A stretch of 64,000 bases of DNA from Emiliania huxleyi CCMP1516 (taxonomy: Eukaryota > Haptophyta > Isochrysidales > Noelaerhabdaceae), in the NCBI RefSeq assembly GCF_000372725.1, contig NW_005199478.1, positions 31,815-95,814 of the forward strand, given 5' to 3'. Numbering within the stretch: the stretch's first letter is position 1; each line of letters starts with the position of its first letter. The position numbers were made by a program, and so were the translations under genes. This document shows positions 45,418 to 56,037 of the stretch, one piece after another. A model generated the notes under the pieces. The model saw only the letters and a list, made by a program, of their open reading frames with translations, had not been told where the DNA came from and did not search any database.

Positions 45418-45577
45418 ATCGACGGGCGACGCGCGAGCATGCCGCCGCGTACACCGCCCGCGCGTGCGTGTAGCTATAGACGCAACACGGCGCGCGTAGA
45501 GAGTTGTGTGGGTACTGGGCTGGGATTTTACTGACGTAATCGTACCCTGCTCTATCGGTGCTCGCTGTACCTACGCG

Positions 45578-46744
45578 CTACGGCGAGATGGCATGATTTG
45601 TGACACCAACTTGCTGCAACCATGCCCCGCACCCGATCGTCTCCCAGAGCGGCTTGAGAACGTCTCGAAGCCGATGCGTCTTTGAGGCCAAGCTGCCTCC
45701 CGGGTGGAAGACAATTGGGCCACGCTGCTCCCTCTTCCGGCTCGGCGTGTCTTTCACCCATCGCATGTTCACCTTCTCCAGCGGAGTGCGCGGGCACAGG
45801 CCGTAAGAGAGCACTTCAACTCGAAGGCCATCGTCGCAGCTGCCGACGATAGAGTACCGCTCGCGGTCCTCCTCCTCGCTGAGCAGTTGCTCGGCGAGTG
45901 CAGATGTTGAGCCTTCCAAGCTTCGGAAGAGCCGCAGGCTGGCATGGGCAGGAGAGAGGGGCACGCCGGCAGGGGTGCTCCACGTACAGTTATGCACGCC
46001 GAGAGTCTGCAGCAGCACGAGCTGCTCATTGGCCACGCGACCGATGAAACGGGTGCTGCGCGACTGCCACGCCCTCGCCTCCTCGAGCAGCCGAATCACC
46101 CGCTGCGTCGGCCTGAAGTAGGCGGAGCCGGTGCAGAGATGGAAACCCGTCCTCTGCCAGTCCTCTTTGAAGGTGCGAGCCGACCCGTGGAGCTGCCAGC
46201 CGCTCTGGCAGAGCGTGGAACCCTTGTAGTTGCTGCCGTGAATATGTCGCCGCCTGGCCGTCTCGCGTGCGTCGAGCTCGAACGCGCAATCGGGGCACGC
46301 GACAATGTCCGCGCCGCTACGGCGAAGCCGCTCCACCGGCGATCGGAGAAGGATTGCGTCGGGATCTAACTTGAACACCGACGCGCCGCTGCGGAGGACG
46401 TCGATCACATCGTCCCAGTAACGCCCCTCGTAGTCCTCTTTTGCTGCCGTATTTGCGATGGACGCATGAACGCGGCGTCGCGGCTTCCACGATAGCCTAC
46501 GGCTCACCACGACTCCGGGCGAATCTTCGACCGCCTTTTCGGCGCAGCGTGTCCAGAGGTTGAGTATAGACTCCCAATCTTGACGCGTGCTCCCGTTGAA
46601 TGGGATCTGCAGGGTCGCCAGGATCTCTGTGAGCCCTGTCTGCGGACCCTCCAGAGCGTGACGCCGACCGGCGACGGCCTGTTCCATATGCAGGTGCATT
46701 CGCGCCTTATGCGCTTGCGTCTTGTGAACTTGCGCCGCATGCAT
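45578..46744 (-). CDS. Nucleotide-diphospho-sugar glycosyltransferase (GT77-like fold)
   Basis: Intronless in the visible part, 388 residues from ATG 46742-46744; the open frame continues upstream without another ATG, so a 5' exon with a membrane anchor may be missing. The core reads YWDDVIDVLRSGASVFKLDP, where LDPDAILL supplies the DxD metal/nucleotide-sugar motif. IVACPDCAFELDARE, then TGFHLCTGSAYFRPT and NEQLVLLQTLGVHNC follow in the order expected for the nucleotide-diphospho-sugar transferase family (PF03407-type). A late segment, VEVLSYGLCP, precedes FHPGGSLASKTHRL. Predicted Golgi enzyme acting on glycoproteins or wall polysaccharide. Acceptor and sugar unknown. Confidence 0.75.
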   Translation of the reverse strand: MHAAQVHKTQAHKARMHLHMEQAVAGRRHALEGPQTGLTEILATLQIPFNGSTRQDWESILNLWTRCAEKAVEDSPGVVVSRRLSWKPRRRVHASIANTAAKEDYEGRYWDDVIDVLRSGASVFKLDPDAILLRSPVERLRRSGADIVACPDCAFELDARETARRRHIHGSNYKGSTLCQSGWQLHGSARTFKEDWQRTGFHLCTGSAYFRPTQRVIRLLEEARAWQSRSTRFIGRVANEQLVLLQTLGVHNCTWSTPAGVPLSPAHASLRLFRSLEGSTSALAEQLLSEEEDRERYSIVGSCDDGLRVEVLSYGLCPRTPLEKVNMRWVKDTPSRKREQRGPIVFHPGGSLASKTHRLRDVLKPLWETIGCGAWLQQVGVTNHAISP

Positions 46745-47106
46745 TTGGTGCCAGAGAGATCGACTCGGTCTGGCGTTTGCTCCGGGGTCCGCGCGTCCGG
46801 CGGCCCAACCTTTGGTTATTTTCAATTTTGGCTCTCCGAAGTCGGCCTGTGCGGCGTTTTACGTAATCAGTAAAGCAACGCGTGACGCGTGATGTGAGTA
46901 ACGCATGATATGTTGTTAGCCGACAGAGCTCACACAAAACGTCGTGGCGCATGATGATGTGCCCCACGGGCGGCCACGTCCTGTCTCTTGAGAAGAGGAG
47001 GTCCTGTCTCGCCTGTGTCCTGACTCAGCACTCACCTGTGGCGCCGATGCGCTCGTTTGCCTCCCTGGGACTGGGTCCATGGGGCACGGGCTTCGACTCT
47101 CCTTTG

Positions 47107-47772
47107 CTAGCTCACACCGAGGCCGTGGTTGCGGTAGTCGGCCACAATCTCGACGGCGCGCTGCGCCGCCGGGAAGGCGTCGCGGATCGCCTCGACGCTG
47201 TCCGGCGGCGCCTCGCAGAGCAGGCTGAGGCTGAGCGGGTAGCGCTGCATCTGGCCGCGCCAGCCCGCCGCTTCTGCGCAGGCGGCGAGGAGCGCCTTGA
47301 CGACGGCGGGCGAGGCCTTGCACGCCGCGGCAAAGTGGAGCGGGGCGTTGCCCTCCTCGTCCTTCTCCGCAGCGGCGGCGGGCCAGGCCGCGAGCAGGAC
47401 GGCCACCACCTCGGCCGTCTGGCCGTTGCAGGCCGCCGAATGCAGCAGCGTGTGGCGGCCCTGCCGCTTGCGTATGCTCTCGGGATACCGTTTGAGCAGG
47501 GCGCTCACGACGTCGGCGCCGCAGCCATTCGCGACTGCGCCGTGCACCGCGAGGTTCCCCTCCCCGTCGGGCGTGCGCGCCGCCGCGGGGTTGGCCGCGA
47601 GCAGCGCCTCGACCACGGCCAGCGGCGCGCGGTTGCAGCAGGCGAGGTGGAGCGGGGTGTTGCCCGTTTGGGGGTCAACGTCGGCAGCGAGCGCCGGGTT
47701 CTCCTTGACGGCCTTGACGACGCTCTTTGGCTTGACGGTGGTGCCAGCAGTGAGCTGGGCGAGCAGGGACAT
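47107..47772 (-). CDS. Small ankyrin-repeat protein
   Basis: Intronless, 221 residues from ATG 47770-47772 (MSLLAQLTAGTT) to a TGA/TAG-type stop at 47107. Four to five ankyrin repeats are visible: GNTPLHLACCNRAPLAVVEA, GNLAVHGAVANGCGADVVSA, RHTLLHSAACNGQTAEVVAV, GNAPLHFAAACKASPAVVKA and a weaker last one. No catalytic domain or TM segment. A protein-interaction module of unknown partner; the arrangement (repeats end to end, PxxxR spacing) resembles ankyrin proteins common in protist genomes. The gap 46745-47106 between this gene and the glycosyltransferase holds no clear feature. Confidence 0.8.
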   Translation of the reverse strand: MSLLAQLTAGTTVKPKSVVKAVKENPALAADVDPQTGNTPLHLACCNRAPLAVVEALLAANPAAARTPDGEGNLAVHGAVANGCGADVVSALLKRYPESIRKRQGRHTLLHSAACNGQTAEVVAVLLAAWPAAAAEKDEEGNAPLHFAAACKASPAVVKALLAACAEAAGWRGQMQRYPLSLSLLCEAPPDSVEAIRDAFPAAQRAVEIVADYRNHGLGVS

Positions 47773-48102
47773 GTGTGTATATCCGAGTGACGCGCGTAAG
47801 AGCACGTACACCAAGACGTAGCGCCAGGGTTCGCGCTCCAAGCGGGTAGGGGTAAATACGGATAATAGGAGATGGGTAAGGGAAGAAGATTTTTTACTTA
47901 AATACATATCACTGGGGCCAGCAAACAGTGCGGATGAACGGAACGATTACCCCTGACGGTCTACTGGGAGAAAAGGAGCTAGGAGGACCGGCGCCGCCAA
48001 TGCTGCCGCTCACATTCAACTGACCGTCTCTCACACTGCGTCGCAAGGGCGGCGCGCCAAGGAGCCCGGGGGGGGGCGTGCGGAGGGGCCGCAGCGGCGC
48101 GT

Positions 48103-49733
48103 CAGGGCAGGAAGCCGCTCTGGTTGAGGTAGGCCTTGTAGCGCGCGCGCAGCTCGGGCACATCTCCGAAAAAGGAGCAGTGCCCGCCCGGCACGCAGAG
48201 CGAGCGCGCCTGTGGGCAGGGCGGGGCGGAGTGCGGTTCGGCACGCGCCCGTCACGGACGCGGGTGGGCGAACTCGCTGGCTCCGGCCCTGGGGCGTGTC
48301 TCGGAACTGTCTCGGAATTGTCTCGGAAAGGGTCTCGGAACTGGAAACGGTCTCGGAAGGAAAAGGTCTCGGAAGGGTCTCGGAAAGGGGAAAGGGTGTG
48401 TCTCGGGAGTGTCTCGGGAGTGCCCGCGCCTGGAGCAACTCGGGCTGGCTCCGGCCGTAGCGGGCGGCGAGCAATCGCTCGGCGAAATGGTGCGGCATCA
48501 TCTCGTCGTGCCTAGTCTTGGACGATCTCGGGTGAGCTCGGGGTGAGCTCGGCGAGACGGCGCGGCGTCGTGGCGTCGACTGCTCGGCAAAGAAGACGAA
48601 GAGGTCGCCTGGCAGAGGGCAGACTGCGGATGAGTCGAACCGGAACTGGGACGGTGCGCGTCGACAGACGCCAGCGGCGGCGCCTCGCATCCGCCCCGCC
48701 TTGCCGACGTTGTCGAGCCTGTAGAAAAAAGAAAGAAAAGGCTGAAAATAGAAAAAAGAAACCGCCCTGCCGACGTTGTCGAGCCTGTCCAGCACGGCGC
48801 AGTGCGGCGCGTGCCGCTCGGCGGCGGAGGGCGGGCGGAATGCCAGCGCGACAACCAGCCACGCAGCGAGCCAGACGGCGCACCTGGACCCACACGGTTC
48901 CAAAGGAGTGAAGAGACGCTGCTCACAGCAGGCCGCGCGGCGAGCCGAGGCGGCGCACGGGGCGATGGCGCGCAGGAAGGAGCGCGACCAGCGCGGCGCC
49001 TTGGAGAGAACGACCTGCGGGCGCACGGGCTCCGAGGAGAAGAGTCCGAGCAAGAGGGTCCGAGGAGGGGTCCGAGAGGGTCCGAGGAGGGGTCCGAGAG
49101 GGTCCGAGGAGGGTCCGAGGAGAAGGGTCCGAGGAGAAGGTCCGAGGAGGGTCCGAGGAAGTGCGGAGGCTCGGCAGCCCGCGCCTGCTCGTAGAGTCCC
49201 TTGCCGACGTGCGCAGAGACGGCGTGCATCGAGGCGAAAGTCTGGTCGAGGGTGACGCGCCTACGAGATGGGGAGAGGTGGGGAGAGAGGGGGAGAGATG
49301 GGGAGAGATGGGGAGAGGTGATGGGGAGAGGTGATGGGGAGAGGTGGGGAGAGGTGGGGAGAGGTGGGGAGAGATGGGGAGACGCGGGGAGACGCGGGGA
49401 GACATTTCGCATCTACGCTGCCTCGCAGGCCGGGGTGGCGGACGCCCAAGGCGCACGCGGCGCCGCCGCCGATCGAGAGTCCGTGCACGAGGACGCGCTC
49501 GACGGGCGCGCCTGTCCGCCACAGCTGAAGACGGCTTCCTCCCTCCGTCTCTTGCTCTACAGCGGCCGCTCGACGCGGCGGCGGCGCCTCGCGCGGTGCG
49601 AATGTGCGAGAGGGCGGCCTAGGGTTAGGGTCAGGGTCAGGGTCAGGGTCAGGGTCAGGGTCAGGGTCGGGGTCAGGGGTAGGGTCAGGGTGTAGGGTCA
49701 GGGTCAGGGTCAGGGGTAGGGTGAGGGTGAGGT

Positions 49734-49765
<32 letters not shown>

Positions 49766-50019
49766 AGAGTGAGGGTGAGGGTGAGGGTGAGGGGTAGGGG
49801 TAGGGGTAGGGGTAGGGGTAGGGGTAGGGGTAGGGGTAGGGTGTGCGAGAGGCGGCCTCCGCGTCGAGGTAGAGGGAGAGCTCGGAGGGGCAGTAGGCGG
49901 CCTCGCCGGGGAGCAACGCGCCCGCCTCCCTCGCGTCGGGGCTGCCCGGCGCGTCGGGCCGCTCCGAGTACGCGGCGTGCTCCTGCACATGTCAAATGGA
50001 CATGTCACACGGCAGCCAA

Positions 50020-50055
<36 letters not shown>

Positions 50056-50572
50056 TAGTGCTCATGTCACATGGCAGCGGAGAGGGTGAGGGGGAGGATG
50101 TCACGAGTCCTTCTCGGAAGTGTGTCGAGGCGGCGGGCTCCTCGGCGGGGTCGGGGTAGCCCCAGAAGGTGAGGACGAGGACGGCGCAGCCGAGGCTGAG
50201 GTAATACTGCGCCCAGTCCGTCATGTCGTCCAGCACCATCGCGTTGGCGTGTAGCAGCAGCACCACGGGCCGAGCGCCCTCGCCATTGTTCCCGCCGCCG
50301 CCGCCGCCAGCATTTTGCCCCTGCGGCTCGGCCCACACAGCGTGCACCGCCCGCTCGTCCGAGGTGGTGAGCGAGACCTCCTCCGCCCCCAGCCGCCTCA
50401 GGAGCAGCGCGCGCTGCGTCGCGTGCTCCCACCGCAGCTGTCCCGCGAGCGGAAAATAGAGGAGCTGGCGCAGGCGCGGCCACTCGAAGCCGACCAGGTA
50501 GCGGTAGGGAAGGTAGCAGCAGCAGGAATAGCCGAAGAGCAGCACTCCGGCGAACCACATGAGCGCCGCCAT
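48103..50572 (-). CDS. Membrane-associated alpha/beta hydrolase (serine hydrolase), intron-rich
   Basis: Start ATG 50570-50572, stop 48103-48105. The N-terminal helix (MAALMWFAGVLLFGYSCCCY) suggests membrane anchoring. Exon 1 (to about 50120) has VVLLLHANAM (oxyanion region) and DDMTDWAQYYLSLGCAVLVL. An exon near 49990-49850 encodes PGEAAYCPSELSLYLDAEAA. One near 49560-49400 encodes VLVHGLSIGGGAA with the nucleophile Ser in GxSxG. One near 49262-49165 has TLDQTFASM. One at about 49040-48959 and the next at 48883-48785 and 48718-48640 cover VVLSKAPRWSRSFLRAIAP, VWLAAWLVVALAF and LDRLDNVGKAG. HDEMMPHHFAERLL follows near 48515. The final exon (about 48200-48103) has the catalytic His in PGGHCSFF. 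Long introns are filled with unrelated minisatellites. Substrate unknown. Confidence 0.75.
48295..49400. repeat. Three separate intron minisatellites in the hydrolase gene
   Basis: About 48298-48425 carries TCTCGGAAGGG-type units, about 49040-49160 GGTCCGAGGAG units and about 49266-49400 GGGGAGAGATG/GGGGAGAGGTG units. Each occupies a different intron of the minus-strand gene; on the gene strand they are pyrimidine-rich. Confidence 0.75.
49618..49851. repeat. Telomere-like degenerate G-rich repeat inside an intron
   Basis: Runs of AGGGTC, AGGGTG and GGGGTA, with a TTAGGG/TAGGGTTAGGG start near 49620. A shorter related run lies at 50022-50058. Both fall within introns of the hydrolase gene, so this is an interstitial array, not a chromosome end. 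Confidence 0.8.
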
Positions 50573-50753
50573 GCCGCGAGTTTTGCAAAAAGATTTCGCG
50601 CGGCGCGAGCTTGCACCAGGCTTCGGGAGAGACAGAGATTTCTTCTCTCTTGGCTTCAGCTTCGCACTCGTCTACGGCCTCACGTGGCGCCCCGAGGCGT
50701 CTGCCGAGGGATGGATCAAGACGGATGCAGGCTCCTGGAAGTGCATGGGGTGG

Positions 50754-52090
50754 TAGTACGACGCGAAGTGGGTGGGTGGGTCAAGAAAGCCATAACGCGG
50801 CTGGTGCTCGTGGAAACTTCGGGTGGCATTGCGCCGCCCACCAAGCAGTTCCTCCACGTGTTCGCCAAGGAAGCGGTGGGCACCAACACGGTTCCGGACG
50901 GTGTAATGGGGCGGCGTCGGCGAGCGCCTCGTCCTCCTTTGTCGTCGTCCACCACCACGCAGCAGATCTCCATGCACCATGGCGGCGGTGGCGGGCGACG
51001 CCGAAAACATCAACAAGCAGGCGCGCAATGCGCGTGCCGACTGGGTTAAATCCCCTGGGCGTGCCAAATGGGACTAGTTGCAAATACGGGTGCTGTGGAA
51101 ATGATTGAATTTTGATGTTTTTTGTTCCGTGTTGCTCCCAGCGCCCTCGCCCGCACCTCCCTGAGGCCATGGCTGGTGCTACTAGTATGGGGGGCTACCT
51201 GGCTACCGCGAGAGCGACCCAGCTCGTCGACATCGTCCGATTATGGTGCCTCAAAGTCAGCCTTCGGAGGTTATCGTGGGGTCGAGCCGGCAGTAGCCGT
51301 GACATGTGGTTCCACCACCCCTCGTAGGCTTTGCCTCTGACCGCCACCGTTCCCAGGCTGCCTAATGGGATGGAAAGGAAGGCTCGGCGAGCGTATAGAA
51401 GCGTGCTCGACCTCGTCGTGGCAACCTGCACGGCAGCGCTGGCGGGCGCGATGAGCGTCGTGCCACCTGACCCGAGACGGGTCGCAGGCGTCGTACCGAG
51501 CGCGTCGAGACCGTGTCCTGATGTGCTCTGCACGGGCGAGTCACGTCGGCGTCAAAGGAGCGACGTGTGACCTGTCAGAGCTTGATCTCCGATCTCAGCG
51601 GCGTCGAGTCGCCTTCGGTGGCGACAGCTAGGATGCATCTCCTCCGTCGTTTTTCGCGCGATGGCCCTGGGAAGCTGGCGGCGCACGCAGGCGGACCTTG
51701 TGTGTGCGCGGAACGCTTAAAAAGTGCCAAAGACTTAAAGTGGGTGCCCTACGTCACTTTTTTTGAGCAGATACACGTAGTGCCGAGGCCCGAGCTGGCC
51801 GTAACAGCGTTTTTCACAGTTTTTGTTTTTTCCACGTGAGACTTTTTCTCGCTGTAGCTCTTACGTACATTTTTGCAACTAGTCATGGGTCAACGACGAG
51901 GGACGTCAACAACAAGCTACTTGAGCGTCTTGACAAGCAACTAGTAGCAAGCGGCAGACGTCCTCTTAGCCTCGGCCCCAGTGGGGGGCGCCCACGCCGC
52001 CTAGCTCTGCGGGCGGGCCCCTCCACCCTTCACGTACGGATCATGTAGTCCCCACAATCGCTGTCGTGGGATCGCTTGTCATGTGACTTG
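50754..52090 (+). repeat. Dispersed repeat, copy 2, interrupted by an 813-bp insertion
   Basis: 50754-51071 and 51885-52085 match 4070-3594 read on the other strand (see that entry). Compared with copy 1 it has extra sequence at about 51930-52010. The frame KKAITRLVLVETSGGIAPPT is open here but breaks after about 40 codons. Confidence 0.75.
51072..51884. mobile_element. 813-bp insertion with 13-bp inverted ends and 4-bp target duplication
   Basis: The ends are GACTAGTTGCAAA (51072-51084) and its inverse TTTGCAACTAGTC (51872-51884). ATGG flanks both sides (51068-51071 and 51885-51888). The related copy near 3741-3752 has the uninterrupted sequence GTGCCAATTGGGTCAAC, an empty site. Internal short frames (51122 and 51331 onward) match nothing I know. 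Confidence 0.8.
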
Positions 52091-52168
52091 TGAGAGAGTG
52101 CGTTGTGTTCTTGTTTTCTATCCGGTTTCTCTCTTCTCTGCCGACGGGCTGCCGGCAGCTCAGTCTGC

Positions 52169-53053
52169 TCAGCGATCCATTTCCGCCGCATGCGGTGCGC
52201 CGCCGCCGCCGTGGTTGCCGCCCTTTGGCGGGTCGATGAAGATGTCGGCGATCATAAAGAGCGCCGCCAGCGCAGCAGCGGTCCTCGTCTGCGCGTCCGT
52301 GCCGGGCGTGATCTCGAGCTTGATCTTGGAGCTCTCGCTGATGTCGCCCCCTTGCTGCCAGAGCTTGAGCAGGCCGACAGAAGGGCCGTCCGGCGTGGTC
52401 TTGAGGTCATAGAGGCCGGGCACCCCTGGCATCACGCAGCAGATGATGGCGATCGACGCGATCGAGCACGTCGGGAAGAAGAGGCAGAAGGAGGCGATGC
52501 ACCAGTACGTCTTGCACTGAAAGCAGCCGTGCGACCTTGGCCGAACGCCTTTGCCGCTCGCGTCAACGTAGGAGTGGCCCATGCCCCACTTGCTGGTCTG
52601 CATCTTGCCATAGGGCGCGCCGAAGACGCTCACCGGCAAGTCGGTCTCGCCTGACGAGATCATCGTCGGCCGCGAGCTGCGGCTCCACTGCGCGAGCACG
52701 GTGTTGTCCGGCAGGACGATCGCCGCGGCCATGTCGCCGCGGAAGCGGTCTCCAGTGGCGACGCAGAGCGTGGCGATTTCGGGATTGCCCTCCGCCGTGC
52801 TCTTGATCGAAAATGAGCCGCGAGTTGCCGTGGCAATCCCAAAGGGGTTCATCAAGGTCGACTGCTGCTGGAAGACCTGGCTGAGGAATTGATACGTGCC
52901 CTCCGAGTCGTGCTGATCGGATCTCACCGCGACCTCGATGCCATCGAGGCCGCCGAAGAGCGAGACCATCTCCTCCTGCGAGCGACCCGCCGTCGGCGCC
53001 GCCACCGCCACCGGCACGGCCATGGCCATGGAAGTCGGTTGCATCTGCGCCAT
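52169..53053 (-). CDS. Unknown membrane protein with Cys-rich hydrophobic segment
   Basis: Intronless, 294 residues from ATG 53051-53053 (MAQMQPTSMAMAVPVAVAAP); the open frame upstream lacks an ATG. I do not recognise the family. The N-terminal half looks like a folded beta-rich domain (FGIATATRGSFSIKS, AAAIVLPDNTVLAQWS, GETDLPVSVFGAPYGKM). It leads into a Cys-rich hydrophobic helix, CIASFCLFFPTCSIASIAII, and a second hydrophobic stretch, AALAALFMIADIFI, near a Gly/His-rich tail. The order beta domain, Cys-rich stretch, TM recalls scramblase-like proteins, but the similarity is too weak to name. The GC skew and lack of gaps support a real gene. Confidence 0.6.
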   Translation of the reverse strand: MAQMQPTSMAMAVPVAVAAPTAGRSQEEMVSLFGGLDGIEVAVRSDQHDSEGTYQFLSQVFQQQSTLMNPFGIATATRGSFSIKSTAEGNPEIATLCVATGDRFRGDMAAAIVLPDNTVLAQWSRSSRPTMISSGETDLPVSVFGAPYGKMQTSKWGMGHSYVDASGKGVRPRSHGCFQCKTYWCIASFCLFFPTCSIASIAIICCVMPGVPGLYDLKTTPDGPSVGLLKLWQQGGDISESSKIKLEITPGTDAQTRTAAALAALFMIADIFIDPPKGGNHGGGGAPHAAEMDR

Positions 53054-53167
53054 CTCCTCTTGCTCGTCTGCACGTCGCACGCGCGCGTGGCCGAAATCGC
53101 CGTCTGCAAGAACCGCGGCTGACTCCAAACCAAGCGGCACCGGCCTGTCGACCTTGTAGCGAGGGCT

Positions 53168-53671
53168 GTGAAAAGCCGAGATAGGAATAAAAAGCAAGGT
53201 GCCCGGCGGGAAGATGACTCCGAGGAGGACGAACCAGTGGAAATCCAGTTGTCAGATGTCACGATGCATCCGAAGGGGACCCCAGCGCCGGCATCATCCG
53301 TAGAGGCACGAGTGTTCGAAGAGAGAGTGGACCTGAGCAACAACATGACCTGTAGGCAAATGATCGGAGTGGGAGTCAGAAACGTGGTCCTTGCGCGAGG
53401 GGAGCTCGATAGACTCGAGGGGCCAGGATACGCCGCGAGGAGGACGGAGTTGCGCCGAAAGGCGAAAGAAGCCGCGAGACCAAGGGACCGGCAGGCGGCG
53501 GCGTCACAGGACGAGGCAGAAGGGAACGACGCGACAGAGGAGGAAATGACAAGGGAGAGAACGACGAGAGTGGGACGACCGCGAGGTGGCATGAAGGTTG
53601 CAGCGAGAATCGGAGAGAGACTGCGAAGAGAGATAGGAAGAGGCAGACTCCCTAGGGTGGGCGACGGCTAG
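53168..53671 (+). other. Purine-rich acidic/basic open frame, doubtful gene
   Basis: The open frame begins with GTG, with no ATG before codon 34. It encodes charged sequence (REDDSEEDEPVEIQL, then RTELRRKAKEAARP) from a strongly A/G-biased plus strand, like 22917-23495. It is followed at 53688-53755 by a dispersed repeat, so a decayed retroelement end is possible. No known domain. Confidence 0.3.
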
Positions 53672-53687
53672 CGCACCACACACCTCT

Positions 53688-53955
53688 CCTTAAAATCCCT
53701 GTGTGGTGGCGGCGTGCCGTCCTCCCATCCCTCCCTTGGGTTGTCTGTTTTCTTTCTTTCTTTTGCCCGGCGCCGAGAACCTGTCGAACCTTAGACAGCA
53801 TTCATTGTACTCAGTAGGTAGAATTTATGGAGATCCCCTCGCGAGGGTGGGTGGTGGCGTCGTCCCCGTCGGGTCCTCAGCGCTCAGGGTGGGGGAGAGA
53901 GAGATTTTTAATACCAAACAACTCTCAAGAAACAACTCTAACACTCACACACATG
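53688..53955. repeat. Two dispersed repeat fragments
   Basis: 53688-53755 is the inverse of 37263-37325. 53890-53950 repeats the purine run plus ATACCAAACAACTCT block found at about 5706-5757, here with an internal partial duplication. Confidence 0.7.
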
Positions 53956-56037
53956 AACATGATGTTGTTGTCAGGGTGGAGTCGCCGAACGAAGGACGGG
54001 TAGTCGTCGATCATGATTCATGTGCGGGGGCGGGGGGGGGGGGGGGTTCGGCACGAGCAGCAGAGGGAGAAGTCAGAAGAGCCATGTCTGAGAGCCAGAG
54101 CGCCGCGTATCGTACTACGCCAGTCCGACGCCAGCGGGCGTCGGCGCCGTCGCATGGCGCCCGCGCGAGGCACAGGGACAGGCGCGCGGCGATCACGGAG
54201 GGCCGCGGCTGGGGGGCGCTGCCGCCGCTGCGCCGCTCTCGTGCACTGTGGACTGCACTGTGGACTGCACGACCACGAGCACTGGCCACTGCGGCACGAC
54301 GAGCTCACGGCGACCGACACCCGACCGTGTGTGAGTGTGTGTCCGTGACCGTGTGTGTGTGTGTCGCGGGGTGCGGGTGGGGGAGAGCTGACCTCGAGAC
54401 GAGTGTGCGGGCCGGCGCTCTGTAGAAGCTTCGAGGTGCCCTCTTCGAGCAGGAGGTCAGCCCAGGTCAAAACAACTTATTCATTCACCCACACTGCGTC
54501 TCAGGGAATTGTCGACTCAGAGCTAAAAACACAAACGACTGACAGCGAATTTCGGTGGAGCGCGGCGTGCCTATCTCCGGGGCTGGGCGCACGGTATCCG
54601 CCGATTTCGCCGAGCCCCATCATGCTGCACGTTACGATCCACGCTACTGGACCAGTGATGCTTGGACTACTGGCACGCCGTGTGCGATGCTGGATCCTCG
54701 CTTCGCTGGCCGAGCATCACACGAGAGCGCGCAGCCTCCGCGGCTCGTCGCCTCGGGCCCGCCGCAGAGCGAGATCACCTTCGAGACTGCGTAGTCCAGG
54801 AGGCGATCGTGCATGCGCGAGGGGAATTTTCTGCCCGTCGGTCAGTCAGGCCCGGCATGTCGTCAGCGCCATGGGACTGGTTTCGGGCGCAGATCGACCA
54901 CCCGGTGCGGAAGGGCTCAGCACGCCCCCCAAAAAATGAATGCCCCTCCGGGTCGCCTCGCCGGACGCCGGTGGTCGCCTCGAGCGGGTTGGCCGGCTGC
55001 GCCGGCGGCGCAATCTCGGGGGACTTGTAGTACATCCCGAACTCGGCGACGAGGGAGTGCTCCGCGGGCTCGTCCGCGATGATGCCCCCGGGGCAGCCCT
55101 GGTAGGGCTCGTCGAGCACCTTGCGCGTGTCATGGCGCTGCGCGCTCGGCGGCGGCAGTAGAGCGAGGGGCCGAGGGACCATACCCCCCCACCCCTGTCG
55201 AGGGCTAGTCTTGGGCGGTCAGGACCATACCCGCCCACCCTCCATACCATACCGTCCCGCAAAAAGTTGGAAACCCTGCCCCGCCGCGTTGTTGCTTGCA
55301 GGCCGCTGCCGCCACGGCCGCGTCCTCCCCTCTCGCCGCCGCTCCGTTCGTGGCCGCCGCCTCCCCTGTCAATCCCGCCGTCTGCACCACCGCTGCCACC
55401 GCCTCGCGCCTCGCCGCCGCCGCCGCCACCCTCCCCCTCGCCGCTGAGCGGTGCTTGGCGAGCCTTCTCACCCGTCCCGGCCGCGCTGCGCACAGCCTGT
55501 GCACACTCTCTCCTTCTCTGTACTCTGACTGCGCCGCCGGCGCCGCCACGCATGCGGTTGGGTGCTTGGGTCAGCGGCGTGAGCCGAGAGGTGGCCCACC
55601 GCTGACAGCGCTCAGCGCGGGGGGGGGCGCCCCCCGCGCGGCCCACACACGCGCCCAGCGCAGCATGCAGCACGACGAGCTCCTCTCGCCACCCGCGCCG
55701 CGCGCGGCGGGGGCGGGGGGGCGTGACGTCTGTAGCGCGAGGCGACGGTGGGACGGTGTCCGACCCGTTCTGGGGTTTTCATATAATGCGGCTCTACTCG
55801 TATCGACCAATAAAATACCGGGGGAGGCCTGCGCAGCCTCTAACTATTTTACAACTCTGTGAGGAAAAGAATTTGCGCCTCCGCGTCAGATCGTCACGAC
55901 TCACGCCATCCAGCTCCCAGCCACCACAGTATCTGTAGCTCTAGGGTCTAGCGCTTCTGCCTCCCACCCTATCCGGATCTTGGCCTCTCCCGAGACGGTC
56001 ACACTCCTATATCAGCCACGCGCCCCTCGCCCCCCTC
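53956..56037. other. Region without a supported gene; possible minus-strand exon at 54930-55180
   Basis: It contains a poly-G run (about 54027-54047) and a GT repeat near 54335-54365. On the minus strand 55180-54930 stays open with a protein-like composition (VLDEPYQGCPGGIIADEP, then LVAEFGMYYKSPEIAPP), perhaps one exon of an unidentified gene. Flanking exons could not be found. 55290-55460 is Ala-rich in the plus direction, with no recognisable domain. Confidence 0.3.

Noticed and set aside
49601..50089. A chromosome end
   Set aside because: The telomere-like repeats are degenerate, internal, and flanked on both sides by exons of the same gene.
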